Notes: generated from the sequence alone by a model not told the origin. 64,000 nucleotides of DNA from Boseongicola sp. (GCA_028824715.1 JAPPCV010000169.1:77630-141629); one strand, 5' to 3'. Positions 9,921-19,400 are shown, numbered from the stretch's first letter. A program made the numbers and translations.

Positions 9921-10117
9921 TCAGAATTGCTCGAGTCCTGAAACATTATTCAAACATCAACGTCGCGCATGGCTTTGGGGCCGGCTGCCGGACAACGGTG
10001 CAGACATGCGACCCCTCGCGGTCCTTGGTGCGATGCGTCGATAGCGCGTGGAAGGCAAGGGTCGGCTTGCGCTGATTTTGCGGACGCGGGAGGTCTCGCG
10101 ACAGGAGGGCCCCGGGA

Positions 10118-10633
10118 ATGAGCCTTCCCGTCATGCCCCATGATGCGCTCTTCCGAGTGCTGGTCTCGAACCCGAAACGGACGGCCGCTCTGCTGAACGA
10201 CCACCTGCCGCCGAAGATCGCTCCGCTGGTGGACCGTGAACACCCGCCCGTCAAGCTTGAAGGCAGCTTCATTGACGAAAAGGCTGCGCGGACCCAATGC
10301 GATGCGTTGTTCGAATTGCGCCCCAGGATCGGCAATCCCGTCAGGATCTACGCCCTGCTCGAACACAAGAGCAGGCCGGACGCGGCCACGCCGCTGCAGT
10401 TGGCTGGTTACATGCTGCGGATTTGGCGAAAGAAACTGAAGGTCCGCCTAGGAGGGCTGGGGAGTGGGAAATCCACCTGCAGGGTCGCTCAGCGCCGCGC
10501 CGAACCGTATCGATCGCCCCCGCGCGTCTCTCTTCTCCCCAGCACAAAGTCCTCAAGGCGCTCCCAGGCGCCTTGCTGCCGCTCACGCGCCCTGCCCCTC
10601 TCAAGCGGAGGCTTCCCTCTTTCCTTTTCCTGA
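10118..10633 (+). pseudogene. Rpn family nuclease/transposase (PD-(D/E)XK), 5' part
   Basis: The first ~105 codons encode the N-terminus of a recombination-promoting nuclease/putative transposase (Rpn, Transposase_31) protein: HDALFRVLVSNPKRTAALL, an acidic residue in TQCDALFEL and the ALLEHKSRPD element, which together supply the D...ExK nuclease core. After LAGYMLRIWRKKLK (about 10440) the frame turns into low-complexity Ser/Arg/Pro sequence and stops at 10633, so only the 5' third survives. A matching C-terminal tail is found on the same strand at 12217-12373. Family members are about 300 residues. Between the two ends lies a leftward AbiEii-like gene. Confidence 0.75.
10554..10575. repeat. 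Perfect hairpin between the Rpn fragment and the AbiEii-like gene
   Basis: CAAGGCGC, a 6-base loop, then GCGCCTTG forms a perfect 8-bp stem. It lies about 75 bases beyond the stop of the leftward AbiEii-like gene and could act as its terminator, but no T-run follows on either strand, so a terminator role is weakly supported. Confidence 0.35.
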
Positions 10634-10648
10634 CTCCTGTTCGGGATT

Positions 10649-11503
10649 TCAAGAATGGCAAAGACCCGCCGACGTTCCTTCGTTCTCATGAAAGGCCTTC
10701 ACGAGGCTCTTGATCATCTCCCCGTCAATGCCGTCGAAAGACGGCATCGCGCCACCGCGCACGGGAGAGATCCACTGGCCCGTTTCCGTCACTTTGGACT
10801 CCGTCACGGGGAGCCCGTCGCCGTCGACCTGCAGCCTGTCCATGAACCCCGCGCCGAGACGGCCCAAGGTCTCGCGTGCCTCCTGCATGCTCTTCGTCAG
10901 CCCGCCCGTGATTGCGGCTTCGGAAACGTCACGTGTCAGGATCATCGGGGTATCGTCCTGCACCATCGCCAGCTGCATGTTGAAGGACATCAGGTCGACG
11001 AGTGAGAGCGGGCTCTCGTTCGGGAACTTCCCCGAGGCCGCGCAGGCCATGCGCCAGAGCGGCATGACATGGGTGTCAAGCAGCCAGAGATCGGCGAAGT
11101 CACGCATTCGTTTCCTGGAAGCCGCCGCCAGGGCCATGTTCGCCGCGAGGTCGGCGAAGTGCAGCCTGTATCCGAAATCGCTGTCTTCGACCGGGGCGAA
11201 GTATTCCAGGGCGAGCGCCTGGGTCCACTGAAGGATGGCTCGTCCTTCCTTCGGTTTCATGACATGACATTCACGAAACCCGTCATAGGCCCGCCCCGGA
11301 CTGACGTGGAGGCCGTTCGCCTCTAGAGCCTCGACGTCCTTGCGCATCACGGGGTCCGGATCGCCCGCAGTAAAGACGTCCTGGTCGTCGCTCAGGCGAA
11401 ATCTGTGACGCTGGATGACCGATCCGCCGGCAAACGGGCTCGACGCATCCCTGTTTGAAGCAATGACGCGCAGGATGTCCTTCTGGAAATTGTCAAGAGG
11501 CAC
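10649..11503 (-). CDS. AbiEii/AbiGii-like nucleotidyltransferase (putative toxin)
   Basis: Nucleotidyltransferase-fold protein related to the toxin component of type IV abortive-infection/toxin-antitoxin systems, 284 residues. N-terminal LDNFQKDILRVIASNRD leads into the fold's glycine and aspartate motif, GGSVIQRHRFRLSDDQDVF (GG...SDDxD), and the later YRLHFADLAANMALAAASRK plus RMRDFADL block is the family's second conserved region. The start is a GTG at 11503 preceded by AGAGGG at six bases; an upstream in-frame extension has no family-like sequence. It overlaps the preceding small ORF by 11 bases. The C-terminal ~90 residues do not match anything I recognise. Confidence 0.75.
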   Translation of the reverse strand: MPLDNFQKDILRVIASNRDASSPFAGGSVIQRHRFRLSDDQDVFTAGDPDPVMRKDVEALEANGLHVSPGRAYDGFRECHVMKPKEGRAILQWTQALALEYFAPVEDSDFGYRLHFADLAANMALAAASRKRMRDFADLWLLDTHVMPLWRMACAASGKFPNESPLSLVDLMSFNMQLAMVQDDTPMILTRDVSEAAITGGLTKSMQEARETLGRLGAGFMDRLQVDGDGLPVTESKVTETGQWISPVRGGAMPSFDGIDGEMIKSLVKAFHENEGTSAGLCHS

Positions 11504-11837
11504 GCATTTCCCTCTTGGCAACAGCTTCGAGAATCTTGCTGCCAAGACGTGCGTCCCGCATGGAGCCGCAGGAGCGCAAGGCATTGGCCACGGCCCTCAT
11601 CCCGGGCAGGGTCGCATGGCCCGGGACGTTCCAGAGCGACCTTCCGAAACTGGTGTCGAAGGCCCGCTTCCGAAGGGAAAGAAGCTCCTCGCCGATGTCC
11701 TCGAACGCAAGGTCGATCCGGACTCTCGATGCACGGCGGTCCGCCTCGCACCGGAACCTCTCCGGAACCCGGGAGATGCCCGTGTAAGGGAGCCTTGCCG
11801 GTACCGGGCGCGATTCCCTGTCAACAACCATCGTCAT
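11493..11837 (-). CDS. Small hypothetical protein upstream of the AbiEii-like gene
   Basis: An open frame of up to 114 codons whose last 11 bases overlap the start of the AbiEii-like gene; its terminal ATG-CGT-GCC-TCT-TGA codons contain the GTG start of the next gene. The overlap is the main reason to think it is translated and is typical of antitoxin-toxin pairs. The product is basic, with a plausible helical part at VRIDLAFEDIGEELLSLRKR. I recognise no domain, in particular no AbiEi-type winged helix. Start uncertain (ATG at 11837 or 11831, neither with a good ribosome site). It could also be non-coding. Confidence 0.4.
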   Translation of the reverse strand: MTMVVDRESRPVPARLPYTGISRVPERFRCEADRRASRVRIDLAFEDIGEELLSLRKRAFDTSFGRSLWNVPGHATLPGMRAVANALRSCGSMRDARLGSKILEAVAKREMRAS

Positions 11838-12216
11838 TCACGACATCATGGACGTTTTCGTCCGGATTTTCAATACGAAGAACAGGCGAAGCCAGGGCGG
11901 ATCTGTTCCAACACTGTGCGCGATATCGAGAGGTCCGTGTTGCAGCTCCAACCCTTCTTCGGTCTCGCTTCGAGGAGTGCTTTCGATAGACGGGCGGCCT
12001 GGCCGGTGTCCCGGTACGGGAGTTCATGGCCAGACGGAGGCCCCGAGGCATCGTCCGGGCAGGCGAGACCGCCCCCAGGCTTTCCCGAAGCGGCGGTCGC
12101 GCCGACCGAGAAGCTGGACGCCAGGAGCGCGGCACTGATCTTCGCTCCGGATCTTGATGCGGTCTTTGAGGGATCTTCGCGGCACTGAATTCCAGCGCTG
12201 CAATTCGGGAGACGAC

Positions 12217-12373
12217 GATGCGCACGCTTTCGGAGGCCTTGGCTGAGCAGCACGGAATCGAAGGGATCGCTGAGGGCGAGGCCAGTGCACGCCAACTGGA
12301 GATTCGTTTCGCGTTCGGGATGGTATTCTCGTTGCAAGAGACGGAACTTTCGGTGGAGCTCCCAGCAGCATGA
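12217..12373 (+). pseudogene. C-terminal tail remnant of a Rpn family protein
   Basis: A 51-codon frame opening MRTLSEALAEQHGIEGIAEG and continuing EASARQLEIRFAFGM. The Glu/Ala/Gly-rich repeat followed by a QLEIRF segment is the normal C-terminus of Rpn/Transposase_31 proteins. Same strand as the 5' fragment at 10118, about 1.8 kb away, so the two probably were ends of one gene now interrupted or rearranged. The stretch 11838-12216 between the AbiEii pair and this tail holds no gene I can support. Confidence 0.55.
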
Positions 12374-12434
12374 ACATTCGGCTGCTGTCCCTGCGCACCT
12401 TGAATTCGCCCTTGCGCGGACCCGAGCCCTCGGA

Positions 12435-14975
12435 TCAGGACCTTTTGCGTCGACGGCGCGCCTTGCCGCGCGTCGCTTCACGCTCCTCGATGAGGCGGGT
12501 TGCAGCGGCCATGTCAATGCTGGCGGGATCGGTGTCCTTGGGGAGCGTCGCGTTCACCTTGTTCCACTTCACGTATGGTCCGTACTTGCCGTCCAGAACG
12601 GTCACGGTGCCGCCGCGTTCGGGGTGTTCGCCAAGTTCCTTCAGCACCGGGGCGTTCCAGCCCCGCTTTCCGCGGGAGGCGGCCTTTGCCGCGATGAGCT
12701 CGACGGCACGGTTCATGCCTACGCTCCAAACGTCCTCGATCGACTCGAGATTTGCGGTCGTGCCGCCCTTGGAACTCGTCGATTCCGCGTGTTTCAGGTA
12801 GGGTCCGAAGCGTCCGAGATTGGCCCAAATCGACACTCCGTCTTCAGGATGCTGGCCAACGAGACGCGGCAGGTCGAGGAGCCTGAGCGCGTCCTCGAGC
12901 GTGATCGCGGCCGGGTCCCAGGTTTCAGGCACGCCGCGGCGCAACGGCTTTTCCCCGTCAGCCGAAGTCTCGCCTCGCTGAACATAGGGTCCGAAGCGGC
13001 CCTTTTGGACCCAGATCGCATCTTCGCCGTCCTCGCCCAGTTTCCTGCCCTCGGGAGGCAGGTCGCTTTCCGGCTCGGCGCCTGGCGGCCCGAAGGCACG
13101 CGTGTAACGGCACTCGGGATAGTTCGAGCAACCGATGAAGGCGCCGCCTGAGCGGGCGGTTCGCACCGACAACTGCCCGGCGCCGCAATGGGGACAGACG
13201 CGAGAGTCGCGGCCGTCCTCGGTTGGCGGAAAGAGGTGCGGCGCCAGAACCTCGTTGATCTTTTCCAGGACGTCGGCGAACCGGAGTTCGGACGTTTCCT
13301 CGATGGCAGCGTTGAACTCGTCCCAGAAGCGTGCGAGCACGTCCTTCCAGTTGCGGGATCCGGACGTTATGTCGTCGAGTTCCTCCTCGAGCTTGGCCGT
13401 GAAATCGTAGCTCAGGTAGCGGCGGAAATAGTTCATGAGGAAAGCGGTCACCAACTGTCCCTTTTCCTCCGGGTGGAGCCGGTCTTTCTCCTTTCGCACG
13501 TATCCCCTGTCTTGAATCGTCGTGACGACAGACGCGTAGGTCGACGGCCGCCCGATGCCGATCTCTTCCATCTTCTTGACGAGCGTGGCTTCAGTGTAGC
13601 GCGGAGGCGGCTTGGTGAAGTGCTGCTCGGGCAGGACCTGGCGCTGTCGCACCGACTCGTCCTTGTCCATTCGGGGCAGGATCCTGCCGTTGTCATCGAC
13701 AACGTCGTCGCGACCTTCCTCGTAGACTCTCAGGAAGCCGTCGAAGATCTGCACCTGACCGGTCGCTCGGAGGTCGGTCCCGCCATCCACGCTGGCGATG
13801 TCGACAGTGGTCCGTTCGAACCTGGCAAACTCCATTTGGCTGGCGATCGCTCGCCTCCAAATGAGGTCGTACAGGTCTAGCTGGCCTTTGTCTTGAATTC
13901 GCAGCGAGGCCGGGTCTGCCGACAAGCGCGTCGGGCGGATGCACTCATGCGCTTCCTGCGCGTTCTTCGCCTTGCTCTTGTGTCTGCGCGGGCTCTTGGG
14001 AAGGTACTTGGCGCCAAACCGATCCTTGATCGCATCGCGGACGGCCACAATCGCCTCGGGAGCCATGTCAACCCCGTCCGTTCGCATGTAAGTGATGTGC
14101 CCGGCTTCGTAGAGCCTCTGTGCCGCCTGCATCGTCGCTTGTGCCCCGAATCCCAGCTTGCGGGATGCTTCCTGCTGCAGCGTGGAAGTTATGAACGGTG
14201 CCGGCGGATTGCGCGTAACGGGTTTCGCTTCGACCGACCTGACCAAAAGTTCGCTTGACTGGATTGCCTTGACCGCCTCCTTCGCCCGTTCCTCATCGGG
14301 GATGTCGAGCCTGTCGAGTCTCTTGCCGTCGAGCACGGTCAGTCGAGCCTCAAACTCCTCCCCTCTCGGCGTGGCGAGGACCGCCCTGACGGTCCAGTAC
14401 TCTTGAACCCGGAACGCCTCCACTTCCATTTCGCGCTCAACGATGAGTCGCAGGCAAACGGACTGCACACGGCCCGCCGACCTTGCCCCGGGCAGCTTTC
14501 TCCAAAGCACCGGCGAGAGCGTGTAGCCAACCAGGTAGTCCAGTGCGCGGCGGGCAAGATAGGCCTCGACGAGGTCACGATCGACCTTGCGCGGGTTTTC
14601 CATCGCCTCGGCCAGGCCCCTCCTCGTGACGGAGTTGAAGGCAATCCGGTCGACCCTTGTGCCTTCCCGGATGGCCTTGCGGGCGCGAAGCGCCTCCTCA
14701 AGGTGCCAGGAGATCGCCTCGCCCTCGCGGTCAGGGTCGGTGGCGAGAATCAGCGCCGCATCCTTTTTGAGAGCGTCGGCGATTGCCCTGATGTGGCCCC
14801 TTGAGTCGGGCGGCACCTCCCACTTCATCGCGAAGTTGTGGTCGGGATCCACCGAACCCTCCTTTTCGGCAAGATCGCGCACGTGACCGAAACTTGCGAG
14901 CACGGTGTAGTTCTTGCCGAGATAGTTCTTGATCGTCTTGGCCTTGGCGGGAGACTCGACGACGACGACAGGCAT
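12435..14975 (-). CDS. topA: DNA topoisomerase I
   Basis: Type IA topoisomerase that relaxes negative supercoils, 846 residues. The Toprim domain opens the protein (PVVVVESPAKAKTIKNYLG; acidic triad ATDPDREGEA). The catalytic tyrosine is Y296 in GHITYMRTDG. One four-cysteine zinc finger is visible (CPHCG ... GCSNYPEC), followed by several degenerate topo-C repeats with the YGPYVKWN/FGPYLKH pattern and a basic tail, as in alphaproteobacterial TopA. Start at 14975 is set by GGGAG five bases upstream and by the family N-terminus; the open frame upstream to 15182 is not family-like. dprA, which often precedes topA in this group, is not here. Confidence 0.97.
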   Translation of the reverse strand: MPVVVVESPAKAKTIKNYLGKNYTVLASFGHVRDLAEKEGSVDPDHNFAMKWEVPPDSRGHIRAIADALKKDAALILATDPDREGEAISWHLEEALRARKAIREGTRVDRIAFNSVTRRGLAEAMENPRKVDRDLVEAYLARRALDYLVGYTLSPVLWRKLPGARSAGRVQSVCLRLIVEREMEVEAFRVQEYWTVRAVLATPRGEEFEARLTVLDGKRLDRLDIPDEERAKEAVKAIQSSELLVRSVEAKPVTRNPPAPFITSTLQQEASRKLGFGAQATMQAAQRLYEAGHITYMRTDGVDMAPEAIVAVRDAIKDRFGAKYLPKSPRRHKSKAKNAQEAHECIRPTRLSADPASLRIQDKGQLDLYDLIWRRAIASQMEFARFERTTVDIASVDGGTDLRATGQVQIFDGFLRVYEEGRDDVVDDNGRILPRMDKDESVRQRQVLPEQHFTKPPPRYTEATLVKKMEEIGIGRPSTYASVVTTIQDRGYVRKEKDRLHPEEKGQLVTAFLMNYFRRYLSYDFTAKLEEELDDITSGSRNWKDVLARFWDEFNAAIEETSELRFADVLEKINEVLAPHLFPPTEDGRDSRVCPHCGAGQLSVRTARSGGAFIGCSNYPECRYTRAFGPPGAEPESDLPPEGRKLGEDGEDAIWVQKGRFGPYVQRGETSADGEKPLRRGVPETWDPAAITLEDALRLLDLPRLVGQHPEDGVSIWANLGRFGPYLKHAESTSSKGGTTANLESIEDVWSVGMNRAVELIAAKAASRGKRGWNAPVLKELGEHPERGGTVTVLDGKYGPYVKWNKVNATLPKDTDPASIDMAAATRLIEEREATRGKARRRRKRS

Positions 14976-15217
14976 AGTGGGCTCCCGAAATGCGAACGCG
15001 GTTGTGGCGGCGGAAGATGTGGGGCGTTGTTGGCATTTGTCAATGTGTGACGGGCGGCGACTGTCGCATTCGGCATTTCCGGGGCTCTTTGCACGGAGAT
15101 CGTTCGCAAGAACGGCCCAAGGTTCGCCCACGCCAGACTGGTTCGGCACGCGGTGCGCGAGAGCCGAATCGCCGGCTTGCACGGCTACTCGGGTCTTTCG
15201 TCATCCCGCCCTATCGA

Positions 15218-16642
15218 TCAGGCCGAAGAACCGCCTACCGTCAGGTTGCCGATCAGGAGAGTGGGCTGACCGACGCCGACAGGCACCCATTGCCCGGCCT
15301 TGCCACAGTTTCCGATGCCGGGGTCGAGTTCCATGTCGTTGCCGACCGCGCGAATGTGCTGGAGCGCAGTGGCCCCGTCACCGATCAGGGTCGCGCCCTT
15401 CACTGGCTCGCAGATCTTGCCATCCCTGACTCGGTAGGCTTCCGTGCAGGAAAACACGAACTTCCCGTTCGTTATGTCCACCTGTCCGCCGCCGAAGCCG
15501 ACGGCATGGATGCCGTCCTTGACCTCGGCGATGATCGTTTCGGGTTCTGAGAGACCCGGCAGCATGTACGTGTTTGTCATTCTCGGCATGGGGGCATGCG
15601 CGAAGCTCTCGCGACGACCGTTGCCGGTCGGTGCCACGCCCAGCAGCCGCGCATTCTGACGATCCTGCATGTAGTTCACGAGGATGCCGTCCTTGATCAG
15701 GACATTCCGGCTCGAAGGCGTGCCCTCGTCGTCGACATGCAACGACCCGCGACGGTCCGGGAGCGTCCCGTCGTCCAGCACGGTCACGTCGCTTGCGGCA
15801 ATTTTCTGTCCCATGAGGCCGGCAAACGCGGAGGATTTCTTGCGGTTGAAGTCACCCTCGAGGCCATGGCCGATCGCCTCGTGCAGGAGAATGCCTGGCC
15901 AGCCCGGACCAAGGGACACGTCCATTGCGCCTGCCGGCGCCGGCACCGCGTCGAGATTGACAAGGGCAACGCGAAGGGCTTCGCGCACGAGCGATTGCCA
16001 GTGTTCAGGTGCAATCAGCCTGGAGAGGCCGTGGCGGCCTCCTCTTCCTGCCATGCCGGATTCGCGGCGACTGTCCCTTTCGACGATCACGCTGACATTC
16101 AGGCGCGCCATCGGCCGCGTATCGGTGACGCAGCGGCCGTCGGGGCGCAGTATGGCAACCTCCTGAAGCGACGCCGCAAGTGTCGCGGAAACCTGAACGA
16201 CACGGGAGTCAAGGTCGCGGGCATATGCGTCGATCTCCTTCAGTGTCTCGATCTTGAGGGGAAACTCGGCATCCTCCATGGGATTCTCGTCGCCGTAGAA
16301 CCTGTGCATCCCAGGCGCCGGCGATGCGGCGAGCGAACCGCCCCCATCGCCCACGGCCAGCCGGACGGTCCTGGCCGCCCGATGCAAGCCGGCCTGGCTG
16401 ATCTCGGTCGAATGAGCGTATCCGGCGGTTTCGCCTTGAATGGCACGGAGCCCGAAGCCTTCCGCCCTGTCGTAGCTCGCATTCCGCACGCGCCCGTCGT
16501 CATAGGCGAGCACCTCAGAGCGACGGCGTTCCAGAAACAGCTCGCCGTCCTCCGCGCCCCTGACCGTGTCTTGCAACAGTTGGAGAGCGGCATCCTTGTC
16601 CAGATGCGTCTCAAACGGCCTAAACTGGGTCGGCACGGCCAT
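15218..16642 (-). CDS. tldD: Metalloprotease TldD
   Basis: Catalytic subunit of the TldD/TldE (PmbA) protease, which forms a heterodimer that degrades unfolded peptides and matures some ribosomal peptides. The HEAIGH zinc motif sits at residues 254-259 (H254, E255, H259) and is followed by GLEGDFNRKKSSAF, typical of TldD. Length 474 is normal. The partner TldE is not in the window. It is divergent from coxB across a 158-base gap, an arrangement common in Rhodobacterales. Start ATG at 16642 is preceded by AGGAG. Confidence 0.97.
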   Translation of the reverse strand: MAVPTQFRPFETHLDKDAALQLLQDTVRGAEDGELFLERRRSEVLAYDDGRVRNASYDRAEGFGLRAIQGETAGYAHSTEISQAGLHRAARTVRLAVGDGGGSLAASPAPGMHRFYGDENPMEDAEFPLKIETLKEIDAYARDLDSRVVQVSATLAASLQEVAILRPDGRCVTDTRPMARLNVSVIVERDSRRESGMAGRGGRHGLSRLIAPEHWQSLVREALRVALVNLDAVPAPAGAMDVSLGPGWPGILLHEAIGHGLEGDFNRKKSSAFAGLMGQKIAASDVTVLDDGTLPDRRGSLHVDDEGTPSSRNVLIKDGILVNYMQDRQNARLLGVAPTGNGRRESFAHAPMPRMTNTYMLPGLSEPETIIAEVKDGIHAVGFGGGQVDITNGKFVFSCTEAYRVRDGKICEPVKGATLIGDGATALQHIRAVGNDMELDPGIGNCGKAGQWVPVGVGQPTLLIGNLTVGGSSA

Positions 16643-16696
16643 GCCTGGCTCCTTCTGAGTTGTGGAAAAGCGTCTGAATGCCGCAATCAGATGCCT

Positions 16697-16708
16697 TGTT
16701 CATGAACA
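16697..16708. promoter_or_regulatory. Perfect 12-bp palindrome in the tldD/coxB divergent region
   Basis: TGTTCATGAACA is a perfect palindrome lying beside an AT-rich TTATAT stretch, in the 158-base gap between divergent tldD and coxB. It could be an operator near the coxB promoter. No regulator is identified, and short palindromes arise by chance. Confidence 0.3.
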
Positions 16709-16800
16709 TCTTATATGGTTTCTAGCGTCTGAAGAACAACCGGCGGGCCATGCCGACCTGAGGCATGCCAGAATGCCATTGCGAACAGGATCCTAGACTG

Positions 16801-17682
16801 ATGCGCCTCAGAACCCTTCTCACTGGCCTGACCATGCTCGCTGCCGGGACCGCAGCACATGCGCAGGATTTGCCTTTCATCGGGCAACCGGACCAGGCCG
16901 GGCTTGGTTTCCAGACGCCAACGACCGAACTCGCGCGTGACATCCAATGGCTCGACGGAATGGTGCTCATCATCATCACGGCGATTTCGCTGTTCGTCAT
17001 GGCGCTGCTTCTGATTTGCATCGTGCGTTTCAATCGCCGCGTCAATCCGGACCCGGCAAGTTTCACGCACAACACGCCGGTCGAGGTGGCATGGACAGTC
17101 ATTCCGATCGTGATCCTGGTCTTCATCGGCGCGTTTTCGCTTCCGGTGCTGTTCAAGCAGCAGATCATTCCGGAGCCGGAGGTGTTCATCAAGGCGACGG
17201 GCAATCAGTGGTACTGGGAGTACGAGTATCCAGACGAGGACATCAGCTTTGCGAGTTACATGATTGGAATTGACAGTGCGAACCAGCTGACGCCGGAAAC
17301 CTCGCGACAACTGGCCGAAGCGGGCTACACGGACGAGCATTTCCTCCTCGCCACGGACACTTCGGTCGTCATTCCAACCGGCAAGGTCGTCGTGGTTCAA
17401 GTCACCGCCGCCGACGTGATTCATGCCTGGACCATCCCGTCGTTCGGCGTGAAACAGGATGCCGTTCCTGGCCGACTCGCCGAGCTCTGGTTCGAGGTCG
17501 ACGAAGGCCATGAGGGAGTCTATTTCGGGCAGTGTTCCGAACTTTGCGGCCTCAGTCATTCCTACATGCCGATCACGGTCAAGGCAGTTTCGGCCGCCGA
17601 ATACGACGCGTGGGTCGCAGACACCCGGGCGGCCGGAAACTACATCGAGCCCGGTCCGATCCGGTTGGCGGCAAGCGAGTAA
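16801..17682 (+). CDS. coxB: Cytochrome c oxidase subunit II
   Basis: Periplasm-facing subunit of aa3-type oxidase that takes electrons from cytochrome c through the binuclear CuA centre. A signal peptide ([20 protein letters not shown]) is followed by two membrane helices and a cupredoxin domain. CuA ligands are intact: C245, E247, C249, H253 and M256 in [14 protein letters not shown]; the aromatic entry patch WYWEYEYP is present. I start at 16801 rather than 16765 because the signal peptide then begins properly. Length 293. First gene of a tight operon running to 24225; subunit I is not in the window. Confidence 0.97.
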   Translation: MRLRTLLTGLTMLAAGTAAHAQDLPFIGQPDQAGLGFQTPTTELARDIQWLDGMVLIIITAISLFVMALLLICIVRFNRRVNPDPASFTHNTPVEVAWTVIPIVILVFIGAFSLPVLFKQQIIPEPEVFIKATGNQWYWEYEYPDEDISFASYMIGIDSANQLTPETSRQLAEAGYTDEHFLLATDTSVVIPTGKVVVVQVTAADVIHAWTIPSFGVKQDAVPGRLAELWFEVDEGHEGVYFGQCSELCGLSHSYMPITVKAVSAAEYDAWVADTRAAGNYIEPGPIRLAASE

Positions 17683-17688
17683 GAGCAA

Positions 17689-18612
17689 ATGCCTGACCTC
17701 GCGATCAGCGCTGCGCAAGAACACGAGCCGACATTCGGCGACTACGTTGCGCTGCTTAAGCCAAGAGTGATGTCACTCGTGGTCTTTACGGCGCTGGTCG
17801 GGCTCCTGGTCGCCCCGGCCTCGCTGCATGCAATCGAAGCGGTTGCGGCAATGCTGTTCATTGCGCTTGGGGCAGGTGCCGCGGGCGCCCTGAACATGTG
17901 GTACGATGCGGACATCGACTCGATCATGCGGCGGACGATGAATCGCCCGGTTCCGAGCGGTCGTGTCGCACCGGACGAGGCCCTGGCAATCGGCATTGGC
18001 CTTTCCGGCCTCTCGGTCGTGATGCTTGGTTTGGCGACGAACATGCTCGCGGCCTCCCTTCTGGCCATCACGATCTTGTTCTACGTGGCCATCTACACGA
18101 TATGGCTGAAGCGTCGGACGCCGCAGAACATCGTGATCGGTGGAGCGGCCGGAGCCTTTCCGCCGGTGATCGGCTGGGTTGCGGCAACCGGAAGCGTCTC
18201 CCTGGAAGCCTGCCTGATGTTCGCGTTGATCTTCATGTGGACACCGCCGCATTTCTGGGCTTTGGCGCTGTTCATGCGATCCGACTACGAGGATGCCGGC
18301 GTCCCGATGCTTACGGTGACCCATGGCCGACCTGCGGCGCGGAGACACATCCTGGCCTACACGCTGCTCCTCGTGCCCGTTTCGCTTTGGCTTGCCCTGG
18401 GTCCGGTCGGCGGCCCGGTGAGTCTTGCGGCTGCCGTCGTGCTGAACCTCATGTTCATACGTGGCGCGGTCCGGATATGCATGCGTGCAGAGTCTGTTGC
18501 CCAAGGCGACGGTTACGCCGCGGAAAAGGCGTTCTTTCGCGCCTCGCTGTTCTACCTCTTTCTCCATTTCGGTGCGTTCCTCGCGGACGCGGTGGTGAGG
18601 CAGGCGTCATGA
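17689..18612 (+). CDS. ctaB: Protoheme IX farnesyltransferase (heme O synthase)
   Basis: Integral membrane UbiA-family prenyltransferase that adds a farnesyl group to heme b, giving heme O for the oxidase. Both Asp-rich motifs are visible: NMWYDADIDSIMRRT and the second one at MRSDYEDAGVPML. Nine or so membrane helices fit the 307-residue length. Six bases after coxB and overlapping the next small gene by ATGA. Some authors use cyoE or coxE for this gene. Confidence 0.97.
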   Translation: MPDLAISAAQEHEPTFGDYVALLKPRVMSLVVFTALVGLLVAPASLHAIEAVAAMLFIALGAGAAGALNMWYDADIDSIMRRTMNRPVPSGRVAPDEALAIGIGLSGLSVVMLGLATNMLAASLLAITILFYVAIYTIWLKRRTPQNIVIGGAAGAFPPVIGWVAATGSVSLEACLMFALIFMWTPPHFWALALFMRSDYEDAGVPMLTVTHGRPAARRHILAYTLLLVPVSLWLALGPVGGPVSLAAAVVLNLMFIRGAVRICMRAESVAQGDGYAAEKAFFRASLFYLFLHFGAFLADAVVRQAS

Positions 18613-18797
18613 GCGGCATCAGGGCCACCCACGAATTGCACGCGCGCCGTTTTTCGCGGAATCTCGGTGTGGCGGTCGCGCTCGCCGTATTCGTTGCCGT
18701 TGTTTTCGCGCTGACCGTGGTCAAGATGAAGCGCGGCGACCCGCTGCAGGGCTTCGATCATGTCGTGCGGCCCGGGATGGAGGTTTCCGGATCATGA
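18609..18797 (+). CDS. Small single-helix membrane protein of the cta operon (CoxF/CtaX-like)
   Basis: A 62-residue protein with a basic N-terminus, one membrane helix (LGVAVALAVFVAVVFALTVV) and a short tail, KMKRGDPLQGFDHVVRPGME. Its ATG overlaps the ctaB stop and its own TGA overlaps the ctaG start, so it is coupled on both sides. A small membrane protein at this position is usual in alphaproteobacterial oxidase operons; its exact role in assembly is not established. It is easily missed because of its size. Confidence 0.85.
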   Translation: MSGIRATHELHARRFSRNLGVAVALAVFVAVVFALTVVKMKRGDPLQGFDHVVRPGMEVSGS

Positions 18798-19381
18798 TGG
18801 ATTCACGACAGCGCACGGCGGCAAGACTTGTGGGCGTGGTCGTGGTCATGGGATCGCTCGCATGGGCATCGGTGCCCCTCTATGATCTCTTTTGCAGGGT
18901 CACCGGGTGGGGCGGCACGACGGATGTCGCCGAATCCCCGCTTGAAGAGCCCTTGGACGAAGTGCTCACGGTCCGCTTCGATGCTTCGACCGCGTCGGGG
19001 ATGCCGTGGGAGTTCAGGCCGGAGCAGGTCAAGATGCCGATCCGGATCGGTGAGGAAGGCCTGGCATTCTACGAGGCATACAACCCAACGAGCCGAACGA
19101 TCGCAGGCACGGCAAGCTTCAATGTCGCACCGTTTTCTGCCGGCGCGCACTTCTCGAAAATCGACTGCTTCTGCTTTGAACTGCAGGTGCTTGAACCTGG
19201 CCAGCGAGTCAGCATGCCAGTCAGCTTTTTCATCGAACCCGCGATTCTTGACGATCCCGATGCAAGGTTTGTCAAGACGATCACGCTGTCCTACACGTTC
19301 CACGACGTGGACCTGCCCGAAGACTACCGTTCCGAACAGGCGGGGCTTGGCGAGGGCGGGACGGAATCGCAACTGAACTAG
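18794..19381 (+). CDS. ctaG: Cytochrome c oxidase assembly protein CtaG (Cox11)
   Basis: Copper chaperone anchored by one N-terminal helix ([20 protein letters not shown]) with a periplasmic beta-sandwich; delivers copper to the CuB site of subunit I. The Cox11 hallmarks are present: [16 protein letters not shown], an [17 protein letters not shown] block and the copper-binding CFCFELQVL motif. Length 195 is normal. Start overlaps the small upstream gene by ATGA. Confidence 0.97.
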   Translation: MMDSRQRTAARLVGVVVVMGSLAWASVPLYDLFCRVTGWGGTTDVAESPLEEPLDEVLTVRFDASTASGMPWEFRPEQVKMPIRIGEEGLAFYEAYNPTSRTIAGTASFNVAPFSAGAHFSKIDCFCFELQVLEPGQRVSMPVSFFIEPAILDDPDARFVKTITLSYTFHDVDLPEDYRSEQAGLGEGGTESQLN

Positions 19382-19400
19382 AATCCTGGAGAAGGCCGGC

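Noticed and set aside
11870..12180. Leftward frame with a signal-peptide-like stretch (SAALLASSFSVGATAAS)
   Set aside because: No start codon at the right place and no recognisable mature domain; the resemblance is probably chance.
12285..13151. Long rightward frame antisense to the 3' end of topA
   Set aside because: No domain; the topA C-terminal zinc finger and repeats on the opposite strand explain the region.
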